This document shows, piece by piece, positions 1 to 10,980 of a stretch of 64,000 bases of DNA. Position 1 is the first letter of the stretch. Each line of letters opens with the position of its first letter. The DNA is taken from NCBI GenBank assembly GCA_017590115.1, contig JAGGNK010006559.1, forward strand, positions 11,362,162 through 11,426,161. The letters run 5' to 3'. Source of the stretch: Montifringilla adamsi (taxonomy: Eukaryota > Chordata > Aves > Passeriformes > Passeridae). The notes under the pieces were generated by a model, which was given only the letters and a program-made list of their open reading frames with translations, had not been told where the DNA came from and searched no databases. Both the position numbers and the translations under genes were made by a program.

Positions 1-1610
1 TCTCTATAAACAAGGATTTATGTAAGAATTTGATGCCCATCATTCCCTTGTTTCATCAGCTTAGAACCAATAATGAAAGATTTCTTATTGTTTGAAGAAA
101 CATCATGGAAGACTTGAAAAAGATGACATATATGAAAAGGAATGCAGTGAAATATTTTGGTAATCAACTTATTACATCTACTGTCAGAGTGAGGATTTCT
201 GTGTATTTCCTAAGCTGTGTAACAGGCATTATCAGAGATATTGCTTCCAGTTGCCAATATTTGCTGTGCAGAAGTACCTCAGACACATCTGTTTTGAACT
301 GTGCTTACTTGGACAGTGGTAGATAGAGATGGCAGATGGGCAAGCACCTGCTTATTTTAGCTTTTCAGTTAAACAGGCAAATCTGTACCATATTTGAAAT
401 ATATTGGTTTAAGCCCAAAGTTTTGGTCAGTAAAAAGCCCTAAATTAAATAAAGATACACCTTATTGACATAACTTTCCTCTACAAAGATTTGAATTTTT
501 TTGCTTCTCCCCATCCTGGCCATTGCTTCAGTTTCTATGGCAGTCTATTTTAAGTCTATTATGACCTACTGTACTAAGTAGGCCCTAGTATTTTTGCTAT
601 ACATCCTTGCAAACTGTTAATTATTCTTAGAAAATATTGAAGCCTTTGTCTGAAGTTTTAGGAAGAAGCAGTTCCTCAAGGTCAGCATCTTTTTAAGTGA
701 TTTTTGGTTTTTATTTGAGTTAACTTTTTGCATTATTTTTATAGGAGTGTTGTGTCACTAAAACCTGTGTTAAGTGTCTGAATATTTTACCTGGACCACT
801 TAACATTTTTTGTTAAAAAATTGAAGTCTTCACTGTAATTTCTCTCAGGAAGTAAGTTGATGTAAAATTTAGAAGCACCTAATTAAATGGCATCATGATG
901 TGTGAAATACTTATTTGAATCTGTATTACTCAGCTCAGGGCCAACAAATGATTTTTGATGTAAATTTGCATTACTTTTTTTAAACTTATAGTAAGATATG
1001 CATTTTTCTTACTTCTGTAAACTTGCCTTGAGGAGCATATAATGACTGGTATGTGAGCTCTTCACCTGCTGTTGAAAGGATAAAATGGATTTTTCCTGTA
1101 CACAAGCTGGTTCTATACATTTTATTCACTAAATATGTGAAATACAACGCGTTGGATAAAGCATCTGTACATCTGTACATGCACCTGTTTTATGTGTATG
1201 CATGAGCAAGTTCAATGTCTAGTATCTACGGAAGTCAAGACATGGCCAGTTACATGGCTCCATGTCAAAAGGCAGACATGACCAAAGATCTTCTTTTGAC
1301 CAATTGTGTTCTAATTTTTTTTCTATAGATTTTCCATTAATTTGGCTGTGGTTCTGGGCATAGTCTGTTTCTTGAAACAGGATACAAACATTTCAACCAT
1401 TTTGTATATTATCATGGTAGGTTTTGCTAAAAATTACTTTAATAATACTATGTGGCCTGGACTATCACATAAATAATTTTGTAGCATGTCTAGAAATATT
1501 CAAAATGCTTTTAGCAAGTATAATTCAAATGTTAGTAGTAAGTAGCTTACATGGTTAGCTATGAAATAGCCTAATGAGGCTGAAAAACCTAGACTAAGAG
1601 TGTGTGCAAG
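1..1610. other. Unannotated AT-rich sequence
   Basis: I see no gene, recognisable repeat or RNA here. Short open frames (up to 73 codons) show no recognisable protein features. The sequence is ordinary AT-rich vertebrate non-coding DNA, either intergenic or intronic. Confidence 0.6.
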
Positions 1611-2183
1611 GGTGCTGGTTTTGGCTGGAATAATTTTCATCAGAGTGGCTGGTATGGGCTGTGTTTTAGATTTGTGCTGAACTCAGGGTTGATAATGCAG
1701 AGATGCTTTTGTTATTACTGAGCAGAGACTGCACAGTCAGGGCCTTTTCTGCTTTTTGTATTGCCATGGTGGGAAGGACACTCGTGTGCATCAGAAGTGG
1801 GGATGGGACACAGTTGGGTGACACAAACTGACCAGAGAGATGTTCCAAACCATATGGCATCATGCTCAGTATTTAAACTGGGGGGAAGAAAGAGGAAGGG
1901 TTTATATTTGGGGTGATGGAATTTGTCTTCCCGGGTCACAGTTGCACATGATGGGGTCCTGCTCTTCTGGAGGCGGCTGAACATTTGCCCACCCATGGGA
2001 AGCAGGGAATCAAATCCTTATTTTTTTGCTTGCAGGCACAACTTTTGCTTTCCTTATCAAGCCATCTTTATCTCAACCCAAAAGTTTTCCAGCTTTTACC
2101 CTTTGATTCTCCCCCTTATAATGCTGGTTGGGTGGGTGAGCAAGCACCTGTACTTGGTTGCTGGATGAGGTTAAACCACATCA
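1611..2183 (+). mobile_element. Diverged ERVL-like solo LTR, copy A
   Basis: A non-coding retroviral LTR without internal genes. It aligns by eye, in inverted orientation, with 49938-50620: both share the opening segment around 'ggttttggctggaat', a 'ctgagcag' block, 'accatatg' (1849-1856) and 'tttgtcttccc' (1922-1932), in the same order. A TATA-like TATTTAAA lies at 1870-1877 and a degenerate R/U5 region follows. The canonical TG...CA ends have decayed: it starts GGTGCTGG and ends CATCA. The flanking pentamers GCAAG (1606-1610) and GTAAG (2184-2188) match at 4 of 5 bases, which fits the 5-bp target duplication usual for ERVL. Short frames inside it are not genes. Family naming is from memory; the pairing with the second copy is seen directly. 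Confidence 0.8.
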
Positions 2184-2185
2184 GT

Positions 2186-2211
2186 AAGTTCCTCTTTAGA
2201 AAGAGGAACTT
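2186..2211. repeat. Perfect 11-bp inverted repeat (hairpin)
   Basis: AAGTTCCTCTT at 2186-2196 and its exact reverse complement at 2201-2211 are separated by the loop TAGA. It begins three bases after the end of the LTR at 1611-2183. No function is evident. Confidence 0.85.
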
Positions 2212-2239
2212 TGTTTATTCTTTTGAAAGGCCTTTACAT

Positions 2240-2266
2240 TGAAAATATTCAAACTGAATATTTTCA
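2240..2266. repeat. Perfect 12-bp inverted repeat (hairpin)
   Basis: TGAAAATATTCA at 2240-2251 and its exact reverse complement at 2255-2266 flank the 3-base loop AAC. It lies 28 bases beyond the hairpin at 2186-2211. Confidence 0.85.
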
Positions 2267-5040
2267 GTCTTAGCAATAACTGAATATGGAAAAGGAGCAG
2301 AAAAAAAAAAGGACAGTATAAACAGATGGTAATGCAATATAAACTGCTTGCAAACTGTTTTGAAAGAAACACTCTGAATCTGTTCTGTTGATGGTCACAG
2401 ACCACACTTCTGTAGAAGGAAAGAAATTGTAAAACAGTGAACAGTGTTATAAGAACGAAGTACTGATAATGCATGGAGAGATTTTTTTGCTTTGCTAGGA
2501 TTAATGTTTTTTATGAAATTCACCACAGAGACAGACAAATCCCAGTAAATTTAATTCAGCAGGAAGAAACTTGTCTCAATAGGTGAGGCAAAGTAATGCA
2601 AGGAATTATATCTTGAAGCATGGGCTTGTACCACACATATGCACAAAAGAGGAAACAAAACCTCAAACCACTCCTTCCTCAAACAGCTACCTTAAAGACT
2701 ACAATCTCTGAGAGGAAACCAGGTTTTCTGTGCTAAGTTTCTTCTGAATCATTTTTTATGGTGCCTTTTCTACCCATGAAGAGACATGAATGTGAAATAA
2801 AGAATTGTATAACTTTCATATTTATTAATTAGATAGATGCTGCACACCTACACTTCTTTCTAATTTGATCATATAAACGGTTAGATTTATCTTCAAGCAA
2901 AGTTATTTTAAAACATTTCAAGTCCAGACATTTTCTCATTTAGATCAATTTATTTGTCAGTTAATATGTGGCAAGTGTGTAGTCATCTTCCAGTTATCCA
3001 TGGGCAGTTTTACTTGAACTGTTTCAAAATCCTATTTAAAATGCAGTTTATCTTTCATTCATCATTTATGAGTGAATTAATAGCATTCAAAAAAGAAAAA
3101 AAAAAAGAAAGTATATTACATTTGCCTTATATCTTAGCTCTTACAATTGTTTCTTAATTAAGAGCACCGGGCATGAATTATATATCTAATATCTTAATAA
3201 GATTAGTTTCCAGTTTATTGTGAGTTTTTTTTTTTATTTATGAGAACACTCAAGAAAACCTTATATAACACATAATGGATTATATTAATTGCAAGAAAGG
3301 CCTAAAGAGAAAGAAGATGGTTATTGGATATAGAAAGCACTGTATAAGATTGTCTTTTGAAAAATGTATATGCTCTAGTATTTACCAGTGGATTGTAAGA
3401 GATTCATACATTTCTTTCCTCAATATGGAACAATTTATCACTCTTTTACCAATGAAATAGCTGACTTACACTTTAAGATAAGAAAAAGATAATTCTCCTA
3501 GGAAAAGAACAGTCTTTAAAAAAGATTCAGGAAATTTGACATCTTCTCATCTCTGCAGCATTCTGTTATTTTTTAATTTAGTTTTTCAGCACTAACACCT
3601 CTGAGAAAATTGAGGTTTCATTTAAAGAGAGAGAGAAATTCTGCAGTGGTTTGCAAATAATTGCATTCAGTGGTGATAACAGGTTGATAAAAGAGCTACT
3701 GTATATATAGGACAGCTTGCAAATGTTGATTCTTGAATGCTGATCTCCACATCCAGGAAATCTACCTTTGTTTCAGAACAGGTCTGTACATGTCCACAAC
3801 ATCACTGATGTATCATCAAACAAAGTGATCCTGAAGAGCAAACAAAAGTTCCTCACTTAATTCTGCATGAATAGGGGTACCAAATATCTAGTTATCTGCC
3901 TTAATATGTGTCCTTTTCTGTCCAGACCTACTCTTGGGATGTATGGTGTACTACATATGTACAGATCTGTGTATAGAAATATATTCAAAGTTTACACTTT
4001 GCAGATATACTAGCTGTATTACCCACACTTTGGCACTGACTGGATTCAAGGTCTGTGGTCTTGTATGCTTATTTCTGTCCTGTCAGCCTAACAGGAAAAG
4101 ACAAAAGGTTGGTACATCAGGCAGTAGTGGAAGACGTCAATAGTTACTCATCAACTCACATTATAAGAATTCACACTTAAAGCATAAAACAGGTGAGAAA
4201 ATTGACAGAAACTTTTTTGTCTAAGTGTCTTTGAGTCTGTAAGCCCTTCTCATCCTGTCCAGAATATGAAAGTTCAGGATTTCACATCTTGATAAAAATG
4301 ATAGATTAAAATAAAAGGTTGAAGTTTTAGTGAATGTAGAGTGGCAGATATTTGTATAAGGATTGTCTCTCTGGCTAATATTTGTACATCAGGAAGAAGA
4401 ATGTTCTTTCTGGTGGCTTTTTTACAAATAGGTGGGGAGTCAGGCAAGTTGTCAGCATTCCTTCACAAGCAAATAAATATTCTCACATTGAGCTAAACAG
4501 AGGAGAGGATATGAAGGTAATTACTTATCAGCAGGTGACCACTAAAACATTTAGGCTCTTCTTTGCCATATAATACATTGCAATGTCCTACAGAGCAGAA
4601 AAAAAATCATTCACATTTTCAGTAAAAGGCTTACCAACCTTTAGCTGAAGCAAGCTGCACAGATTTGCTAACTCTTCCAGTTTCAAATTGAAAGGTCAAA
4701 CAAGTAATTAAACTAATAAACAAGAAAAGCTTACCTACTGAATATTAAAAAGGACCCTGATACTCATTCAAGTTCCCTTCCAAAATAATCTTCATGCACT
4801 AAGACTTTTCTTTTTTAACAGATTCCAACCTGCAAGAGAGCTTTTTTTATCTGTGTCCTCAAACCTCAATTGCTTGGAGATCTTGAGATCCATGTGGGAA
4901 ATTCGAGTCTGGCTCTAGAAAGTCCTTTTTAAATTTGAGGTCATGGACTAGGAAAAAAAAAAAGACTGAAAACTCATAATTTTCTAGTTGGTCAGGATTT
5001 ATGACACAAAAGTTTCTGGTCATGGGAGAACTGGTGTGAA
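2267..5040. other. Unannotated AT-rich sequence
   Basis: Only short frames below 70 codons and short A/T runs are present. I recognise no exon, RNA gene or repeat. Confidence 0.6.
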
Positions 5041-5845
5041 GGGCTGTCAAGAGTTCTCTAGTTCAACCTGTTGCTCAAAGCAGGATCAGCTGTGGGATAA
5101 GACCTTAGTTTTTACGGTTCAACTTAGCAGATCTTGGAAAGCTCCAAAGATACAAACCATACAGATTCTCTGGGCCACCTTAGCCATTGTTGTGGAACAG
5201 GTTACTGTGGGCAAAAATTTTCTCCTTATATCCACATGGAACCTTTATTTGTTTAATTTATGCCAATTGTACTTCATCCTCCCCCATTTACTTTTCATAC
5301 AGCTTGTGAAAAGCCTGGCTCCATCTCCTCCACAATCTCCTTGTATGCACCCACAGACTGCAGGTATCTGCCTCCAAAGCTGTCCTGGCTGAAGCCTGAA
5401 TTTTCTCACTTTCTTCACTGGGCAAGTTCTTCAGTCTCCATTGTCTTACCATCATTCTGCTGAACTCTGGTTTATGAATGTGTGTCTTATTTTGGGGTGC
5501 CCCAAACTGAACAGACTTTTGCAGACTAGCAAGTGCTAAATAGAGGGTAATAAGCACTTACAGTCTGGTTGCTATGCTCCTGTTCATTCAGCGTGCAATT
5601 TTATTGGCTGCTTTTGCTGCCAGGTTATGCCTCTGGCTCAGGCTTATTTTGCTGTCTACTGGGCCTTAAAGCCTTTCCCAAAGAACTGATCCCAGCATGT
5701 TTGTCCCCAGACTGTGTTTTTTCCAAGGCTCCTCTGTCCGAAAGACAGGAGTTGTTTATTGAATTTCATAAGTTTCCTGCCAATCCATTTCTCCAGTATT
5801 CCCAGGTCCCTCTGGATTTTGTCCCCATCCTTGAGTGTGAAACCT
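5041..5845 (-). mobile_element. CR1 LINE fragment, degraded
   Basis: CR1 is the dominant avian non-LTR retrotransposon; this is a dead copy read on the minus strand. Recognisable pieces in + strand order are 'agttcaacctgttgctcaaagcagg' (in part, near 5058-5083), a 'ctctgggccacctt' block near 5167, 'gcctggctccatctcctcc' near 5313, 'ggggtgccccaaactgaacag' (in part, near 5495) and 'cccaggtccctctggat' near 5800. This order matches the antisense of the CR1 3' third, from the 3' UTR back towards the reverse-transcriptase region. The 89-codon antisense frame at 5288-5557 is CR1 residue, not a gene. A plus-strand CR1 piece begins about 10 bases further on. Confidence 0.8.
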
Positions 5846-5854
5846 CATCCCAAA

Positions 5855-5930
5855 ACAGGTGTCATCTTGAGCAATGACCTGGAGGAGATTTCAGAGCGTA
5901 TGCTCATCAGGTTTAAAGACTTTGAACAGC
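5855..5930 (+). mobile_element. Short CR1 LINE fragment (RT region)
   Basis: The sequence around 'agcaatgacctggaggag' and 'tatgctcatcaggttt' resembles the CR1 stretch encoding the reverse-transcriptase motif IFINDL...LSKFADD. It is too short and mutated to code. A second copy of the same consensus stretch occurs at 6247-6290, so this is a separate or duplicated fragment, not simply the left end of the next element. Confidence 0.5.
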
Positions 5931-6244
5931 TCATGTGCCTTGACAGATCTCTTAAGTACTTCATTTATTACAAAGTCTCCAGGTAGAACATGACCTATTA
6001 ACCATGAACTTTTGAGTTCAACTGCCTGGTCAGTTTATTATCTTCCTGGTTATCTATTACCTGGACTGTACTTTTGAAATACGAATACTGTGAAAATCAG
6101 TCATGAAAGTCCTACTAAAATTTGTATAACTTATATGCACTTCTCTCTTCTCCAGATCAGGGAGGTCAACCAAGAAGATCAGACATCATTTATCTCTTTA
6201 TCAGTTCATGCTGTTTCACTTTCTTCTTTATGTGCATGGGGGAA
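5931..6244. other. Unassigned sequence between CR1 fragments
   Basis: About 310 bases between two plus-strand CR1 pieces, which I cannot assign. It may be a further insertion or CR1 sequence diverged past recognition. Confidence 0.4.
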
Positions 6245-6840
6245 CAAGTACACTCTCAGCAAGTTTATGAACAACGGCAAACTGAGTGGACACACATGAA
6301 GGATGTGGTGCCAGTCAGAGACACCCAGATGGGAACCTCATGAGGGTCAGCCAGGCCAGATATAAAGTGCTGCACCTGGGATGGTTTGATGTGAGCTGCA
6401 AAGGCACATTTACAGCTCAGGAAGACAACAGTGTCCTGGGTGGCATCAAAAGAAGTATGACCAGCAGGTAGAGGGAAATGATCCTCCCCCTCTACATTGC
6501 CCTGTTAGGAATCCACCTGGACTATTGTACTTATCTCTGGAGCCACAGTACAAGAAATACATTGACCTAGTGGAGTGGATCTGAAGGAGGCTCACAAAAA
6601 TTATCAGAGGGATGGAATATCCATACTATGGTGAAATATATGGAAGAAACCATTCACAATGAGGGTGTTAAAACATTGAAGCAGGTTGTCTAGAGAGGTG
6701 GTGGTATACCTGGAAACACTCAAGATCAGATTGGATGGGGCTCTGAGCAACTTGATCAAGCTCAAAATGTCCTTGCTCATTATAGAAAGAATTGGACAAG
6801 ACAACATTTAAAGCTTACTTCCAACCCAAATCTGTGTGAC
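6245..6840 (+). mobile_element. CR1 LINE fragment with 3' end
   Basis: A plus-strand CR1 copy running from the end of the reverse-transcriptase region to the 3' terminus. Landmarks are 'acactctcagcaagttta' (near 6250), 'gaacctcatgagggtcagcc' (near 6333), 'gtgctgcacctggg' (6367-6380), a 'cctggactattgtacttatctctggag' block (near 6517), 'caggttgtctagagaggtggtgg' (in part, near 6681) and 'ttccaacccaaatctgtgtgac' (in part) at the tail. All are CR1 3' ORF2/UTR features in the correct order. Stops and indels break the frame, so it is a fossil. Confidence 0.85.
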
Positions 6841-6989
6841 TCTATCCTACACTTTTTTAAACATGAACGACTATTGCAACAAAATATGGCAGAGAGAAAT
6901 CATATAACAGCCTTTTCCAGAGAAACTGAATGATATGTTCATGTAGAAGATCTATTTAATTGATCAAAATAACTATCTAACTGTTGGGC

Positions 6990-7008
6990 TTTTTTTTTTT
7001 TTTTTTTT
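6990..7008. repeat. Poly-T tract
   Basis: A run of 19 T. No AATAAA-type signal on the opposite strand makes it look like a retrocopy tail. Confidence 0.9.
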
Positions 7009-8444
7009 AATCAAGTAATGCCTCTCTGCTTTCAGAGCTCTCTGTCCAGATAAAGTCACAATTCTGAACACTGGGATTTCAAGAGCCAAATTGTTGTACA
7101 AATCCTATTCTGAATTCTGCTCTCCTAGTATTTACATGTGACTGATTTTCAAATTCATTTTTATTTTTACCATGATAGGTAGACAACAGAGAAGGAGAGA
7201 GTGACTGGTTGAAAATGAGCTGAATCTGCCTGATTAAGGTTTTGATATGGGATGATGAGGAAAGTTCTTGAGATGTAGAGAAAGTAGTGCTGCTCTCTGA
7301 TCAAAGAAAGCAAGTTTATGGGTGCCTTGAACACTGTGTTTCATTCCAGCACTGCCTACATTAAGAACAATACCCTTGATTGTTAATTGCTGGCTAGGAG
7401 TTTAATTTTCATGGTCAGTGATACCTAAGTGAAAATCTACTGTTACTGGATATTGTTTATGAAGGTGAACAAATTTTGACTTTTTGTTAAGCCACATTTT
7501 TCCTTTTTCTGGGAGATTTTTACTTCCTGATCTCAACAGCCTTGTAAGGTAAAATTAAATGATGACACAGGCTTACTTTAATTGTCTTCACCTGTCATAG
7601 AGAGTTTTACACCCGTATGCAGTGTAGTAATTGCTTCTTAGAAATGTTCCTACAGCTTCTAAGACAACGGAATACTTGACTTCAGTTAAAGCCATTAGGG
7701 CTGCTATGAAGCAAATAATTGCAGCTTTGCACTATCCACAAAACCTAACATTGAAATTAAACAGGCAATAAAAATTTGAAAAATACTAATGTAAGTAACC
7801 TATATATAAGGTTTAAATAATGACATTTATATTTGAATTAAAATCAAATCAATAGCAGTCATTTACTAGCTACATAAAGACTTCCATTTGATGTTAGAAT
7901 TGTATATTGATTTTAATGCAGCTTTAGATGCAGCCTTTTCAGGATATGGTTCACTATAAACGTGATGATTTGATGCAAGTGCATAAAACATCTGCCTGTG
8001 AATAATAAATAGTACTGTTCAAAAATTCTGGAATATTCTATCTTTCTTGCAAATATCTTATTTTCATTCATATTCATATTCATAGAAATATTGCACTTTG
8101 TTTTTTTAAATTTTCTTGATACCTGAGCTCTTATGAAAAAGTTTCATAAGAACTGAAATATTTCACATGCATGATATCATATGCAGTGGTATAGGAAAGC
8201 TTTTCCTAAGATTCATAGTATTTTAATGGAGTGGCTTATTTCTTCGTTGTTGATATTCAATTTTTTTGCTGAAAATCTAATGTTGCATTAGACTATTCTA
8301 TTATTCCATTGTTCCCTTTTGTGTTTTTCAATTTTCTTAATATAACATTATTTACTCTCAGCTTTTGTTTGTGCTTTGAGATCAGTGTGCTGCCCATAGC
8401 AGAGACATGAATATGCACAGGACAATTCTCTGAAACAGAGAAAT
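7009..8444. other. Unannotated AT-rich sequence
   Basis: I recognise no gene or interspersed repeat. A perfect 10-bp hairpin lies at 8129-8151 (TCTTATGAAA, loop AAG, and its reverse complement), and a short (ATTCAT)3 stutter is near 8066. Confidence 0.6.
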
Positions 8445-8640
8445 GTTTTAGGATGAGTGTAATGTGACACTGTAACAGATTGTCCAAAAAAGTTGTGGAT
8501 GCCCCATTATTGGAAGTGTTCAGATTGAGGTTGGGTGGGGTTTTGAGCAATCTGATCTAGTGAAAGATGGCAAAGGGATTGGTCTGAATGGTATCTGAAG
8601 TCTCTTTCAACCCAAACCTTTCTGATTTTATGCTCCTGTG
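8445..8640 (+). mobile_element. CR1 LINE 3'-end fragment
   Basis: A 5'-truncated CR1 tail on the plus strand: 'agttgtggatgccccatt' (8491-8508), 'ggttgggtggggttttgag', 'caatctgatctagtg' and the terminal 'tctttcaacccaaacctttc' block, which is the typical avian CR1 3' UTR order. An antisense 85-codon frame crossing it is not a gene. Confidence 0.85.
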
Positions 8641-10117
8641 TATGTGCCCAAGAGGATATGCCCTGGATGTCCAGAAATTCTATCAAACCTCATTGCAAAT
8701 TTGGCCACGGTCACAGTGTTCATAGTTATATTTAGTACTATCCAAGTATTCTCCCTGTTATGTCTTTGCAAGCATGCCAGATCACATTTATTGACTGCAA
8801 GAACATTGTGTTACAGGTAAATGTTATTTGAAAATCTGGTGTCTTATGCTGCACTCAAGATATGAACTTCCACAAAATTTGCCTAGTTATCCCTTCTTCT
8901 ACAGAGCTGCTTTTCAAAACCTAGTGGAAGAGGAAGTATTATTATTATTATTATTAACATATCACTACTTTACACTAAGTTTGGAGCGAGTTTAATACCT
9001 TTACGTTTCCCTTTATTACTCCCTTGCATTTAAATTTAAACTTCTTTACATTCTTGTAATTAAGAGTAAATTAGAAATCCATAGAACTTTGCAGGGAAAA
9101 TAAAAAGAGGGTGAATTTTCAAGTAATTGTGAGCACATACAAGCAAATCTGCTCAGATCTTATCTGAACATGATTTTAAACAAATTCTAAAGGTGGGGAA
9201 ATGTAGAAATGCCATTTGCAGTTTATACATATAATGGTGTTCAAGTTTAATCTGATTCCTTGTAATGAATTCAGTTTCCAAGATGTCTTGAAGGTAAAAT
9301 AGTAAGGAAGTGAAGGAAGGAAGAAATTCCAAGAAAAAACTCTTTCTTTTGAAGTTACTGTGCAAGCAATTCACTTGAAGACTGAAGGCTTAAAAAAAGA
9401 CAACATAAAACCAATAATGATAGGAATGGTATTAAAAAGGCATGTTGTAGTATAGGACTGTCTTGAGGACTCTGAAGCCAAAAAAATTATTTATAGTGGG
9501 AAATCTGGAAAGATGGATGTTTAATGGATAGTTGCTATAAATGAAATACAATAGTTGTACTACTTATACTTGTATTGAAGAGATATTAAAAAAATATTTT
9601 CTGAAAACAAAAAAGCCTCAACCAACAAAAAAATTCTGCAGCTAATTTGTACCTTCTCTCATTTACAAGTTTCTATTACTTCATTGCAATAATTGGATAG
9701 AACCTAAATTAATCACTTTTATAACTTTAATAATGAAAAAATAAGCTCAAAGAAACCACATAAGATATACATTTCATTTTTCTTTGCATTACAAAATGTT
9801 TCCTCTTTCTGATAAAGCTGAAGACAGTTACAGGAAATTATACAAAGGAAGTTATGGAAAAGGCTAACTTTCTCCTCTGCTTGAAATGACTTCAGATGTG
9901 CAAAATGCAATTTGATACTTCTGTAGTAAAACAATCTCAGTAGGCAAAGGTCTTAACAAGTGAGAAAATATTTGTTTGACACTTAATGAATTACACTGCA
10001 GACACAGAAAAATATACAGCCTCTTTTTAAACTGTGGTTAATCAAGACAAAGAGACCTCATTTCTACAATACATAGGTTCTGTGATATGAAACATGATGT
10101 CTAAATCATATTGCAGA
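8641..10117. other. Unannotated AT-rich sequence
   Basis: Apart from an (ATT)n microsatellite at 8938-8956 I see nothing recognisable. Reading frames are 60-73 codons long with no family features. Confidence 0.6.
8938..8956. repeat. (ATT)n microsatellite
   Basis: About six uninterrupted ATT units. Confidence 0.9.
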
Positions 10118-10171
10118 ATTTTTTTTTTTTTTTACTTTTTTCCCCTTAAGTTTTGGGGATTTTAGGTTTGG

Positions 10172-10189
10172 TTTTTTTTTGTTTTTTTT

Positions 10190-10229
<40 letters not shown>

Positions 10230-10261
10230 TTTTTTTGTTTTTTTTTTTGCGGATGTTTATT
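10172..10261 (-). repeat. Long interrupted poly-T with antisense AATAAA
   Basis: From 10172 to 10248 the plus strand is T broken by single Gs, with an uninterrupted run of 38 T at 10191-10228. On the minus strand this is a poly(A) tract preceded by AATAAA (complement of 10256-10261) with only seven bases between. That arrangement resembles the 3' end of a reverse-transcribed polyadenylated RNA inserted on the minus strand; the upstream body would lie right of 10262. No known transcript is recognised there. It could equally be a simple expanded T tract. Confidence 0.75.
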
Positions 10262-10846
10262 GACAGAAAACTCTCACACAAAAGTATTACTTTGAACCTA
10301 CTTGAAAGTATTACGAAGAGAATTATTAGTGTCATGTAGATGAGAAAAAGTATACACCATATATTCAAGTATCCTTTCCTTTAAATTAAACTAGGAAGAT
10401 TATATTCTTTCACCAATAAACATGGCAAAAAAGAAATCCTTCATAAGAAATGTTAGTTTTCTAGTTTCCCTTTAAACTGATCTATGCTTGGAAAATTTTC
10501 TGGTGTAATATCAGAACCAAAATAAAAATAATAGACTGGAGTAATCTTAAAAATTTGGGATTTAAGTTATCTCCTGTCAATTTTAAGCAAGAAAAATAAG
10601 GTTTTTCTCAGACTATAAAATATTTTTTGTCCTCCAAAAATGATGCTAAGGGCACAACTGGAAAAATTGCTTAGACCATTGATAATTCTGCTGAATTATC
10701 TGAACAAAGTTATATCAATGCAAAATAGAGCATCAAACACAGGGTAACACTGGAGCAAAAAGCACAGTAAATAAGGAAGGACCATCAAATTTGCATGTTT
10801 AAACACAGTATGAAGTCCTGCAAGTAAACTTTTAGGAGATAAAAGA
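10262..10846. other. Unannotated AT-rich sequence
   Basis: If the neighbouring poly-T is a retrocopy tail, part of this stretch would be the copied RNA, in minus orientation. I see no coding sequence or known RNA here. Confidence 0.5.
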
Positions 10847-10980
10847 AATCACAGAATCATTAAGCTAGAAGTGACCTTCAAGATCATTGAGTCCAAACCA
10901 TGTCCTGACACCTCAACTAAACCATGGCACCTGGTGCCACATCCAATCTTTATACCTGCATCTTCCCCATGTTGAGAAAG
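10847..10980 (-). mobile_element. CR1 LINE 3'-end fragment
   Basis: Reading left to right it gives the antisense CR1 tail: 'atcacagaatcattaagct' (10849-10867), 'gaccttcaagatcattgagtcc' (in part), then 'aactaaaccatggcacc' and 'tgccacatccaatcttta'. This is the standard order for a minus-strand CR1 3' end. It is 5'-truncated. Confidence 0.8.

Noticed and set aside
5288..5877. Frames on both strands (89 and 102 codons)
   Set aside because: They fall inside the CR1 cluster and are transposon residue.
10162..10368. 68-codon minus frame ending in poly-lysine
   Set aside because: The lysines are the poly(A) tract read in frame; the hydrophobic start is chance AT-rich sequence.
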